Positions 18,430 through 26,860 of a stretch of DNA of 64,000 bases are shown here, one piece after another; position 1 is the first letter of the stretch; every line of letters begins with the position of its first letter. The notes under the pieces were generated by a model that saw only the letters and a program-made list of their open reading frames with translations, did not search any database and was not told where the DNA came from. The stretch is from CAWDCV01 sp963728125 (lineage in GTDB: Bacteria > Actinomycetota > Actinomycetes > CAWDCV01). Both the position numbers and the translations under genes were made by a program. The DNA lies in the NCBI GenBank assembly GCA_963728125.1, contig CAVSIZ010000019.1, forward strand, positions 1 through 64,000, read 5' to 3'.

Positions 18430-18484
18430 CCAATAACGGATGTGGTTTTGGCCACCAGCGGACCAAAACCACATCCGTTGTTGG
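18430..18484. repeat. Long inverted repeat (22-bp arms, 11-nt loop) at the DUF1446 ribosome-binding site
   Basis: AACGGATGTGGTTTTGG (18435-18451) is a perfect inverted match to 18463-18479. The arms extend outwards by five more positions with a single mismatch (18434/18480). The element fills most of the 76-nt gap between the amidohydrolase stop and the DUF1446 start, and its 3' arm on the transcript runs into the GGAG of the DUF1446 ribosome-binding site. It may be an RNA control or mRNA-stability element; there is no T-tract. Confidence 0.85.
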
Positions 18485-18496
18485 AGAGGTTGGCTG

Positions 18497-19291
18497 TCAT
18501 GAGCCGTTGAGGTTGAGCAGCCGGGCCAGGTTGCCACCGAGGACGGCTGCTTCGTCGTCGGCGTCCAGGCCGAGGGCGCGTACGGCAGCGATCTCGGCGG
18601 CGGGATCGGTCATCGGCCAGTCGGAGCCGAAGACGACGCGGTCCGTGCCGTGCTTCTCGATAATCGCCCGGATCCGGGTCGCATCCATGTCGCCGAGCCG
18701 AGGTGGCCACGAGGTCTCCAGCCACACGTTCGAGCCGACGATGAGGTCCTCGGCCTCGTCGAGCCGGTGGTAGCCGCCGTAGTGGCAGGCGATGAGCTGC
18801 AACGTCGGGACGGCATCGGCGAGAGTGCGCAGCTGCTGCGGGGCTCCACGTGCGGCGGCGGCCTCGTCTCCGCCGGCACCGGCGTGGGTGAGGACAACGA
18901 TGCCGTTCTCGGCGAGCGCGGCCATCAGGTCGAGCATGCGCGGCGAGCCGAGAGTGATGTCCTGGAACAGCGGATGGACCTTGACGCCGGGGATGCCGTT
19001 GTCGCGCAGGTGGCGCAGGTTCTCCTCGTTCGACAAGTCCGGGTGGATCGTGCCGAACGGCGTGAAGCGGCTGCGGTCGACCGAGCCGATGAACTCGTTG
19101 GTCCGGGCCACGTGCTGGGGGACGTTGGCGATGCCGAGGGTGAGCGCCCGGTCGATGCCGGCATCGTCCATGGTTCGCGTCAGGCCCGCGATGGTGCCGT
19201 CATGGCGCGGATCGAGGCCTGACGGCCGGGTGGCGAGCACCCGAGGCGCGATGGCGTCCGGCCAGACGTGTGCATGAGCGTCGATGATCAT
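18497..19291 (-). CDS. Amidohydrolase family protein (amidohydrolase 2 type)
   Basis: 264 residues, TIM-barrel metal-dependent hydrolase. The metal motif DAHAHVWPD opens the protein, VKVHPLFQD and VVLTHAGAG follow, then IACHYGGYH and the C-terminal FGSDWPM. This family includes lactonases and decarboxylases of ring-derived carboxylic acids (2-pyrone-4,6-dicarboxylate lactonase, ACMSD-like enzymes), so a decarboxylase or lactonase step is possible. The ATG overlaps the stop of the acyl-CoA dehydrogenase. Followed by the long inverted repeat and the DUF1446 gene. Confidence 0.85.
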   Translation of the reverse strand: MIIDAHAHVWPDAIAPRVLATRPSGLDPRHDGTIAGLTRTMDDAGIDRALTLGIANVPQHVARTNEFIGSVDRSRFTPFGTIHPDLSNEENLRHLRDNGIPGVKVHPLFQDITLGSPRMLDLMAALAENGIVVLTHAGAGGDEAAAARGAPQQLRTLADAVPTLQLIACHYGGYHRLDEAEDLIVGSNVWLETSWPPRLGDMDATRIRAIIEKHGTDRVVFGSDWPMTDPAAEIAAVRALGLDADDEAAVLGGNLARLLNLNGS

Positions 19292-20454
19292 GCAGGGTCA
19301 CCTTCGGCCGGCAGGTTCCGAACCAGCTGCTTGGCCAGCGAGTCGTAGATCACTTCGGTTGCCCCCTCGTAGATCCGCATCGGCCGGGCCTCGCGGTAGA
19401 GCCGCTCGATCTTGCTACCGCGCACCAGCCCGAACCGGCCCATGACCTGGACGCAGCGATCGACGACCCGGCCGGCCGCCTCGGTCGCGCCGACCTTGGC
19501 CAAGGAGGACAAGTGCAGCGAGCCGCGGGCGTCTCGGGTGGCGGCCGCCGCGGCTCGATAGGTCAGGGCACGGGCCATCTCGATGTCGGTCCAGGACGCG
19601 GCGAGCGCGGCCGGGACCGCGCCAATGCGCGCGAGAGGTTGGCCGAACTGCGTGCGCCCAGCCGTGTGTCGTACCGCCTCGTCGAGAGCCGCCTCGGCCA
19701 GCCCCACCGCTGCACCCGCGACGCTGACGCGAAACGTCGCGAGGGTGGCGAGCGCGAGCGAGAAGCCGGCCCCCGGCTCGCCGATGCGATGGTCGGTGGG
19801 AACCCGGGCACCCGTGAGGACGACGTCGCCGAGGATGTGCGGGGCGATGATCTGGTGCGGATGCTCGACTTCGAGCCCGTCGGTGTCGGCGGGGACGAGC
19901 ACCAGCGAGTAACCCTCGTCCTCGCGTCCGAGGATGCAGTAGAACGCTGCGTCGCCGGCATTGGTGATGAACGACTTGCGGCCGGTGATGACCAGCTCGT
20001 CGCCGTCGCGCTCGATGGTCGTCGTGATCGACTTGAGGTCGGATCCCACATCCGGCTCGGTCAGCGCGAGCGCCGCGATCGCGTCAAGGGTGCCGACGGC
20101 GGGAAGCCATCGCTTGCGCACGGGATCGCTGCCTGCCACCGAGATCGCGTAGCTGCCGATGCCCTGCATGGCGAACAGCGAGTCGAGATGGGCGCTCTCC
20201 CGAGCCAACTGCTCACGGATCACGGTGACGGCGAGCGAATCGACGGCCGGGAAGCGGCCGCCGTACTCCTCGGGGACGGTCACGGTGGTGAGCCCGCTCG
20301 CGCGCAGCCGCTCTTGCACGTCGGGATCGACGGAGCCGGACTCGTCAGCTCGCTCGACCACGTCGCGTACCGAGACGGCCAGCGTGCGAGCCGCATCCTG
20401 GAGCTCCCGATAGCGCGGCGGCAGCTCGAACATGTCCAAGTCCTGCGACGTCAT
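19288..20454 (-). CDS. Acyl-CoA dehydrogenase
   Basis: 388 residues, three-domain FAD-dependent acyl-CoA dehydrogenase. Seen: LALTEPDVGSDLKSITT (FAD/substrate loop), GRKSFITNAGDAAFY, a middle beta-domain, and the C-terminal helical domain with RTQFGQPLARIG, QVMGRFGLVRGSKIERLYREARPMRI and IYEGATEVI. It introduces a 2,3-double bond in an acyl-CoA and passes electrons to ETF. First gene of the leftward operon that ends in guaB1; its promoter faces that of the SDR gene at 20535 and contains the island motif. Confidence 0.92.
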   Translation of the reverse strand: MTSQDLDMFELPPRYRELQDAARTLAVSVRDVVERADESGSVDPDVQERLRASGLTTVTVPEEYGGRFPAVDSLAVTVIREQLARESAHLDSLFAMQGIGSYAISVAGSDPVRKRWLPAVGTLDAIAALALTEPDVGSDLKSITTTIERDGDELVITGRKSFITNAGDAAFYCILGREDEGYSLVLVPADTDGLEVEHPHQIIAPHILGDVVLTGARVPTDHRIGEPGAGFSLALATLATFRVSVAGAAVGLAEAALDEAVRHTAGRTQFGQPLARIGAVPAALAASWTDIEMARALTYRAAAAATRDARGSLHLSSLAKVGATEAAGRVVDRCVQVMGRFGLVRGSKIERLYREARPMRIYEGATEVIYDSLAKQLVRNLPAEGDPA

Positions 20455-20480
20455 CCGGCCGCCTCTCGGGTCGGTCTATT

Positions 20481-20504
20481 CATGATTACCATAACAAGGG
20501 ATAG
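20481..20504 (+). promoter_or_regulatory. Island 24-bp promoter/operator motif, copy 1
   Basis: Reads CATGATTACC then ATAACAAGGGATAG. It lies in the 80-nt gap between the divergent acyl-CoA dehydrogenase operon (start 20454) and SDR gene (start 20535). It aligns over its full length with the other seven copies, best at CATGAT and GGATAG. Confidence 0.6.
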
Positions 20505-20534
20505 GCTGGAGACACCAGACCAGGAGGGGCGCCG

Positions 20535-21284
20535 GTGACCAGCTTCGACCTGACCGGACGGGTGGCCCTGGTGACCGGCGCGACCCGTGGACTCGGCCGT
20601 GCCATGGTCGACGGCTTCGCGCAAGCCGGAGCCGACGTGGTCGTCGTCAGCCGCAAGGCCGACGCGTGCGAGCAGGTCGCAAAGCAACTAGCGGCGGACT
20701 ACGGCGTCGAGACCCTGCCGCGGGCCGCACATGTCGGTCGGTGGGCGGAACTCGACAGCCTCGTCGAGGATGCGTACGACCGGTTCGGTCGGGTCGACGT
20801 GCTCGTCAACAACGCCGGCATGTCACCGCTGTACGACAGCGTCGACTCGGTGAGCGAGGAGCTGTTCGACAAGGTCGTCGCGGTCAACCTGAAGGGTCCG
20901 TTTCGGCTCGCGGCGCTGGTCGGCACGCGGATGGCCGCCGGGGACGGCGGCTCGATCATCAACATCAGCAGCGCGGGCGCGCTGCGACCGCGGGCGGACA
21001 TACTGCCGTACGCCGCGGCCAAGGCGGGCGTGAATGCGTTGACTCAGGGGATGGCCTACGCCTTTGGGCCGTCAGTGCGCTGCAACGCCATCGTCGCGGG
21101 CACGTTCATGACCGACGTGAGCTCGTCGTGGGACATGGACGCGTTCAACGCGCGGGCTCAGGCGTTCGCGCTGCAGCGCGGCGGGCAGCCAGACGAGATC
21201 GTCGGTGCGGCGCTGTACCTCGCCAGTGACGCGTCCAGCTACACGACCGGCTCGCTGCTCACGGTCGACGGCGGCCAGCGCTAG
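20535..21284 (+). CDS. Short-chain dehydrogenase/reductase (SDR)
   Basis: 249 residues, classical SDR. The dinucleotide loop TGATRGLGRAM is near residues 14-24, NNAG near 90, the catalytic Ser in NISSAGAL, and YAAAKAG (YxxxK). The C terminus GSLLTVDGGQR is typical. It oxidises a hydroxy group or reduces a ketone with NAD(P)(H). The GTG start has CAGGAGG (20521-20527) upstream. It stands alone and ends at the hairpin near 21298. Confidence 0.9.
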   Translation: MTSFDLTGRVALVTGATRGLGRAMVDGFAQAGADVVVVSRKADACEQVAKQLAADYGVETLPRAAHVGRWAELDSLVEDAYDRFGRVDVLVNNAGMSPLYDSVDSVSEELFDKVVAVNLKGPFRLAALVGTRMAAGDGGSIINISSAGALRPRADILPYAAAKAGVNALTQGMAYAFGPSVRCNAIVAGTFMTDVSSSWDMDAFNARAQAFALQRGGQPDEIVGAALYLASDASSYTTGSLLTVDGGQR

Positions 21285-21297
21285 GCCTCTTCGTTGC

Positions 21298-21346
21298 TGG
21301 TTCCGCGTGTACGCCGTCCTCGACGTTTCGTGTACACAAGGAACCA
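21298..21346. repeat. TGGTTCC...GGAACCA inverted-repeat element, copy 1
   Basis: TGGTTCC (21298-21304) pairs with GGAACCA (21340-21346). Inside, GTGTAC on the left pairs with GTACAC on the right after a two-base mismatch. It lies between the convergent SDR and DHFR-like genes. Same family as 22021-22072 and 53974-54025. Confidence 0.7.
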
Positions 21347-21387
21347 CCTGAGTCTTCGCCAGCACTCAACTTCCTGAGCTCGGCGTG

Positions 21388-21987
21388 TTACTGCACCGGC
21401 TCGTAGGTATAGACGACGATGCCATCCGGCCCGACCGGTGTGCTGTTGACAACGCGCAGCTTCGTCTTGGGGGCGCCGTCGAACAGGCGCTTCCCCGTGC
21501 CCAGCGCGACCGGAAAGACCATCAGGCGGTACTGGTCGACGAGGCCGTTCTCGGCCAGGCTTCGGGCGAGCGTTGCGCTGCCCTGCACCAGGATCTCGCC
21601 GTCGACATCGTTCTTGAGGCGAGCGACCGCATCGAGGATGTTCTCCCGGATGACCGTCGAGTTCTCCCACGACGCGTCTTCGTCGGACAACGTCGTGGAC
21701 ACGACGTACTTGGGCATCGCATTCATCTTCTCGCCGAAGTCGCCGGCCTCCGACCTCATGGGAGGCCACGCCTTGGCGAATCCCTCGTACGTGATGCGAC
21801 CCAGCAGCTGCGCATCTGCAGCCTTCAACTCATCGGACTTGACCGCGTCCCCCTCGTCACCGCGATCGAACTCGAACGTCCAGCCGCTGTGCGGGAAGTC
21901 CGTCCATCCCCACTCGCCCTCAGCTCCACCAGGATCCTCAATGACGCCGTCGAGGGAGATGAACTCGCTGACCACCAACCTGCCCAT
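21388..21987 (-). CDS. Dihydrofolate reductase family protein (RibD C-terminal-like domain)
   Basis: 199 residues. N terminus MGRLVVSEFISLDGVIEDPGG, LLGRITYEGFA, and a C-terminal half with EILVQGSATLARSLAENGLVDQYRL and PVALGTGKRLF are typical of the YyaP/RibD_C reductase family common in Actinobacteria. These are NADPH-dependent reductases of mostly unknown substrate; it is not the essential FolA. It does not share an operon with the catabolic genes and is bracketed by two copies of a palindromic element. Confidence 0.85.
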   Translation of the reverse strand: MGRLVVSEFISLDGVIEDPGGAEGEWGWTDFPHSGWTFEFDRGDEGDAVKSDELKAADAQLLGRITYEGFAKAWPPMRSEAGDFGEKMNAMPKYVVSTTLSDEDASWENSTVIRENILDAVARLKNDVDGEILVQGSATLARSLAENGLVDQYRLMVFPVALGTGKRLFDGAPKTKLRVVNSTPVGPDGIVVYTYEPVQ

Positions 21988-22020
21988 AAGCGCGCCCCGT
22001 TCAGTCAGGCGGATCCGTTT

Positions 22021-22072
22021 GCTGGTTCCACGTGTACGCGTCCCTAGCGGTTTGTGTACGCGAGGAACCAGC
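22021..22072. repeat. CTGGTTCC...GGAACCAG inverted-repeat element, copy 2
   Basis: GCTGGTTCC (22021-22029) and GGAACCAGC (22064-22072) are perfect 9-bp arms. The inner sequence continues pairing through GTGTACG and TGTACGC with G-U wobbles, giving a nearly continuous RNA stem of about 20 bp. It lies upstream of the DHFR-like gene and just before the YqeY-like gene, so it is not a simple convergent-gene terminator. Confidence 0.7.
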
Positions 22073-22097
22073 TGATGACGGAGCTAGTCTGCCGCTC

Positions 22098-22466
22098 GTG
22101 GCCGACGACCTGCGCGACCGCCTGCACACGGCGCTGCGCGACGCGATCAAAACGCAGGACACGTCGGCGGTCGCCGCGCTCCGCTCCGCGCTTGCTGCGA
22201 TCGACAACGCCGCGGCCGTGCCAGCCGATGCACCGCCGGGCAGCGCAGCATCGTCGGAGCATGTTGCCGGCACCACCGCTGGGCTAGGCACTGCCGAGGC
22301 AGAGCGCGCCGAGCTGACGCCCGGCCAGGTCGAAGAGATCGTGCAGGGCGAGATCGACGACCGGCGGGAGGCGGCCGACCACTACCGGCGCGCGGGACAG
22401 GACGACATGGCCAATCAGCTCGAGCGCGAGGCCGGCGTACTGTCGCCGTTCGTCAGCGAAAGCTAG
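22098..22466 (+). CDS. GatB/YqeY-domain-like small protein
   Basis: 122 residues from the GTG at 22098 (ADDLRDRLHTALRDAIKTQD), which fits the YqeY N terminus; an upstream extension would read through the palindrome. Helical throughout. ALRSALAAIDNAAAV and LTPGQVEEIVQGEIDDRREAADHYRRAGQ match the YqeY pattern, but the usual length is about 150 residues and the middle is replaced by an Ala/Pro-rich linker. YqeY domains are tRNA amidotransferase-associated and of unclear role. Its stop overlaps the CoA transferase stop tail to tail by 4 nt. Confidence 0.7.
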   Translation: MADDLRDRLHTALRDAIKTQDTSAVAALRSALAAIDNAAAVPADAPPGSAASSEHVAGTTAGLGTAEAERAELTPGQVEEIVQGEIDDRREAADHYRRAGQDDMANQLEREAGVLSPFVSES

Positions 22467-23660
22467 GCCGAAACCACCCCTGCGTCAGCGAGCGCTTCGA
22501 TCTCGGCGTCCGCGACGCCGGCGTCCGACAGCACCGCTCGCGTGTGCTCTCCGATCGACGGCACCCCGTCGTAGGTCGGACCGTCGTACGAGCGCAGGTG
22601 CAGCACCGGTCCCGGCATGAACACATTCCCCAGCACCGACGACCCGGTCAGCTCCACCAGGGTGCGCTCACGGAAGTGCGGATCCGCGACGATGTCACGC
22701 GCGTCGTTCACCGGCGCCACGACGACCTCGAACGCCTCGAGCTCCTTGATGAGCTCGTCGCGCGGCCGCGCGCCTACCCACGCCGATACCTTCTCCTGCA
22801 GCTCCTCGTTGTGCTGCATGCGCGCGGCGTTGGTGGCGTAGCGCGGATCATCGATCAGCTCTGGCAATCCCCATCGCGGCGAACAGTCGCTTGGCGATGC
22901 CCTGGTTCGACGCGGCAATCGCCAGCCAGTGCCCGTCCGCGGACTGGTACACGCCACGCGGTGACGCCGATCCCGTGCCGTTGCCCACGCGGCCCTGGAT
23001 GACGCCGTTCGTCTGGTAGTTCAGCAGCATGTCGCCGACGATGAACATGAGCGGCTCATACAGGGCGACGTCCACCTCCTCGCCTTCACCGGTACGTTCG
23101 CGCCGGAACAGCGCCATCGCCGTACCCAGCGCAGCCGAGATGCCGGCGATCGAGTCGGCGAAGCCGAACGGCGGCGATGTCGGCGGCGTGTCCGGCCAGC
23201 CGTTGATGAACGCAAAACCGCTACCCACCTCGGCGACGGTGCCGAACCCGGGCCGTGCGTGGTACGGGCCGGTCTGGCCGAAGCCGGAGACACGGGTGAG
23301 GACCAGCCCAGGGTTGTCGGCGCGCAGCGCGTCGTAGCCGAGGCCCCACGTCTCCAACCGACCGGGACGGAACGACTCGATGATGACGTCGACCGATCCC
23401 GCAAGAGTGCGAACAAGCGAGCGGCCACGCTCGTCGCGCAGATCGACACCGAGCGAGCGCTTGCCGGCGTTCAGTCGAGCGAACCCGAGCGATAGCCCGT
23501 CGTGCTGCGGCGTCCACTGCCGGGCGTAATCACCCGAGGAAGGATCCTCGACCTTGACGACGTCGGCTCCGAAGTCGCGCAGCATGCGTCCTGCGGTCGG
23601 GGCGGCGTACATCGTCCCGAGTTCGAGCACCCGGACGCCGTCGAGCGGCCCAGCACCCAT
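22463..23660 (-). pseudogene. CaiB/BaiF family III CoA transferase, broken by a single-base frameshift
   Basis: The N-terminal part starts MGAGPLDGVRVLELGTMYAAP and carries GADVVKVEDPSSGD, LNAGKRSLGVDL, SGFGQTGPY and YQSADGHWLAIAAS, up to AAMG at 22872. The C-terminal part continues in another frame from 22870 as LPELIDDPRYATNAARM and RDIVADPHF. One extra base in the CCCC run 22869-22872 explains the break, and the joined protein has normal family length (about 398 residues). It would transfer CoA from one acid to another. The usual catalytic Asp position reads RPGFGTVAE instead of a Tyr/Phe-Asp pair. Start overlaps the aldehyde dehydrogenase stop by ATGA. Confidence 0.85.
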
Positions 23661-25204
23661 CAGGCACCCTCGCCGCCTAGATCCTCTGCCGCAGGCTTCG
23701 GAGTTGGAGCCGGCAAGGACGTACGCCACTGGATGTGCTTGGGCTCGAGGTACTCGCGCATCCCCCACTCGCCGAGCTCCCGGCCGACACCCGAGCGGCC
23801 GAAACCGCCGAACGGTGCGTCCGGGCGCATGGCGCCGCCACCGTTGATCCAGACCGTGCCGGCCCGGATCTGCTCGGCCATCCGGCGCGCCTCGGCCGGA
23901 TCGTTCGACCAGATGTTGGCCGCCAAACCGTACGGCGTGTCGTTCGCCAGCCGTACGGCGTCGTCGGTGTCACGGAACGGCAGGACCACCGCAACCGGAC
24001 CGAAGATCTCCTCCTGGACGGCACGCGCATCCGACGGCAGGTCCCCGAGCAGCACGGGATTGACGAACCAGCCGCGCGACGGCAGCGGCTTCGTCACCTC
24101 GAGCACCTTGCGACCGCCGACAGAGAGCGAGTCGTCGATGTAGCCGAGCACGCGAGCGCGGTGCTCGGGCCGGATCATCGGGGCGATGTTCACCGCTGGG
24201 TCCCACGGGTCGCCGACGATCATCTGGTCGAACGCGGGCGCGGATGCCTCGAGGAACTCGTCGTAGATGCTCTCGTGCACGAGCAACCGCGCGAGCGCCG
24301 CGCAGCCCTGGCCGCCGTTACGCGACCAGCGCAGGTGCATCTCGACCGCGATCGACGACACGTCGACGTCGGGCATCACGATGCTTGGCGACTTGCCGCC
24401 AAGCTCGAGCGTGACGCCGGCGAGGTTGTCGGCGGCCTGCGCCATGATGAGCGCCCCGACCGCATCGGATCCGGTGAACGACACTCGGTCGACTCCCCGG
24501 TGCGACGACAGGCGCTGCCCGACGTCAGCGTTGCCGATGACGACGTTCATCACGCCCGGCGGCAGATCTGCCTCGCGGATCAGCTCGCCCATGAACAGGG
24601 TGGTCAGCGGTGTACGCGGGGAGGGCAGCAGCACGACCGTGCACCCTGCGGCCAGCGCGGCGCCGAACTTGAAGACCGCGAGATTCAGCGGGTAGTTGTA
24701 GCCGGTGATCGCGGCGACGACGCCGACGGGTGAGTAGACGACGTCGCTCTCGGTCGGCATCGGCTCACCAAATGCGCCGAGGTGCTCGGTGCGATCGACC
24801 TTGGCTGCCTCCGCGGCCCACCGCAGGTGGTAGTCGACCGCCATCCGCACCTGGAGGAAGGACGCCAGCGACACCGGCGTTCCGACCTCGTTGACGATCG
24901 AGGGCAGCAGTCGGTCTGCGGCAGCTTCGAAGACGTCGGCGAGGCGATGGATGTGTCGCGAGCGCTCCTCACCGGACAGCGCCGACCATGCGGGGAACGC
25001 GTTGCGGGCAGCCGCGACCGCCGCGTCGACCTGGGCCAGCGACGCACCCCGGACGGTGGCGATGACCTCCTCGGTCGCCGGGTTGTAGACGTCCCACTGC
25101 TCTCCCTCGGGAGCAACCGGCTGACCGTCGATGAGCAGGTCGCGGATCTCCGGGATCCAGTCGCGCATCGACTGATCGACGCCGGGAGTGGCGATGCTGG
25201 TCAT
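23660..25204 (-). CDS. Aldehyde dehydrogenase (NAD(P)-dependent)
   Basis: 514 residues, full ALDH superfamily protein. Cofactor-binding SFTGSDAVG, the general-base Glu in LELGGKSPS, the nucleophile Cys in NGGQGCAAL, and EEIFGPVAVVLPF are all present. It oxidises an aldehyde to an acid. It lies between the AMP-forming ligase and the CoA transferase with ATGA overlaps on both sides, so the acid produced could be activated by either partner. A paralogue is at 57156-58667. Confidence 0.93.
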   Translation of the reverse strand: MTSIATPGVDQSMRDWIPEIRDLLIDGQPVAPEGEQWDVYNPATEEVIATVRGASLAQVDAAVAAARNAFPAWSALSGEERSRHIHRLADVFEAAADRLLPSIVNEVGTPVSLASFLQVRMAVDYHLRWAAEAAKVDRTEHLGAFGEPMPTESDVVYSPVGVVAAITGYNYPLNLAVFKFGAALAAGCTVVLLPSPRTPLTTLFMGELIREADLPPGVMNVVIGNADVGQRLSSHRGVDRVSFTGSDAVGALIMAQAADNLAGVTLELGGKSPSIVMPDVDVSSIAVEMHLRWSRNGGQGCAALARLLVHESIYDEFLEASAPAFDQMIVGDPWDPAVNIAPMIRPEHRARVLGYIDDSLSVGGRKVLEVTKPLPSRGWFVNPVLLGDLPSDARAVQEEIFGPVAVVLPFRDTDDAVRLANDTPYGLAANIWSNDPAEARRMAEQIRAGTVWINGGGAMRPDAPFGGFGRSGVGRELGEWGMREYLEPKHIQWRTSLPAPTPKPAAEDLGGEGA

Positions 25205-26860
25205 CGGGTGCCTCCTGATCGGGCGGGGGATACGCCCCGGTCGGCCGTGGTGTCGGTGACGCCCTCGTCGCGAAGCGCGGCCTTGCGGACCTTCTCGGAC
25301 GGGGTCTTGGGCAGTGCGTCGAGGAAGCGCACGAAGCGCGGGATCGCAAACGCCGGGATGCGGCCCTCACACCACTGCCAGATCTCCTGGGCGTCGACGC
25401 GTCGGGTCGTGACGATCGCAGCGAGCACCTCGTCCTCGCCGGCCTCGATGTCGGCGCGCACGCCGATGACGGCGCATTCGACAACGGCGTCGTGGCCGAG
25501 GATCGCCTGCTCCACCTCGTACGAGCTGATGTTCTCGCCGCGCCGCCGCAGCGCGTCCTTGTATCGGTCGACGAAGTAGTACCAGCCCTCGTCGTCACGG
25601 CGCAGCGCGTCGCCGGTGTGGAACCACAGGTTGCGCCATGCGTCGGCCGTTTTCTCCGGCATGCCGTAGTAGCCGAGCGAGCAGGTCCACGGGTGGATCG
25701 GCCGGACGACGAGCTCGCCGACCGTGCCCGACAGGGACCTCCTCGTCGGTGTCGGGATCGACCAGCCGGATGTCGAAGAACTCCGACGCCGCCAGTCCGG
25801 CCGCGCCATCGGGACGGCGCTCGCCGTACGGGGAGATGATCGGCGCCGACGTCTCGGTGAGCCCGAAGACCTCGACGAACGCCTCGATCCCGAACCGTTT
25901 CTGGAAGTCGTCGACGATCGACGACGCAGTCGGCGCGGCGAAGATGCAGCGCAGCGGATTGTCGGCGTCGTCGGGTCGCGGCGGCTGCTTCCAGGTGAAG
26001 TCCATCATCACGCCGAGGAAGTTGGTGACCGTGACGCCGTTCTCGCGCACCTGGTCGACCCAGCGGCTTGCGCTGAACTTCGACCGCACCACGATCGTGG
26101 CGCCCGCGATGAGCGCCGGGTACGCCGCCATGAACTGGGCGTTGCCGTGGAACAGCGGCGTCGTCGTCAGGTAGGTATCCGCGCTCGTCAGCCGGGTGAG
26201 CGACACGACCTCGTCGCCGAAGAAGTACATCTGCGCGTGCGGCATCGCCACGCCCTTCGACGGCCCGGTCGTCCCGGACGTGAAGAAGATGGCGGCCAGG
26301 TCGGACGGCCTCGGCGGCGGCAGCTCCAACCGGGGCGCGGACTCGAGATCGCTCCACGGCGACGCGGTCCAGCCGTTCTCGCGCAGTAACTCGAGCGCCG
26401 AATCGAGCGAGCCCGTGTCGATCACCCAGAACTGCTCGACGCCACGGGCGTGCTCGGCGATGGCCATGAATCGCTCGGCGAAGACGTCGTCGATGACGGC
26501 CCAGCGCGGGCTCACGGTGACCAGCTGATGCCGCAGGAACTCGCCCTCGTACGCGGTGTTGATCGGCACCTCGACCAACCCACCAACGGCCGTGCCCAGC
26601 CAGGTGCGAACCAGTTGCGAGGAGTTGACCGCCATGATGAGCACCCGGTCACCGGTCTGCGCGCCCGCCGCAGACAACCCGCCGCAGACCGACTCCGCAG
26701 CCGCCAGGGTCTCGGCGTAGGTCCACTGCTGACCTTCTTCAGGCGTGACGAGGTACGTCGCGTCCGGCTGCTCGGCCGCGCGGGATCGCAGCACCTGGGC
26801 GAGGGTCCATGTCGACCGATCCGGGAAGGTCGGGCGGAGATCGGTGTAGGTCCGAGTCAT
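25201..26860 (-). pseudogene. AMP-dependent acyl-CoA ligase, broken by a single-base frameshift
   Basis: The N-terminal part starts MTRTYTDLRPTFPDRSTW and holds the P-loop-like FFTSGTTGPSKGVAMPH and EVFGLTETSAP. It runs to DEEVPVG at 25729. The rest, in another frame, gives TVGELVVRP, WFHTGDALRRDDEGWYYFVDRYKD and KTPSEKVRKAAL with the catalytic Lys. Removing one base of the CCC run 25727-25729 restores one protein of about 550 residues. It activates a carboxylic acid to acyl-CoA via acyl-AMP. ATGA overlaps link it to the luciferase-like gene upstream and the aldehyde dehydrogenase downstream. Confidence 0.87.

Noticed and set aside
21388..21987. Calling the DHFR-like protein the folate enzyme FolA
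   Set aside because: The sequence follows the YyaP/RibD C-terminal pattern (long GSATLARSLAENGL segment), not the FolA active-site pattern.
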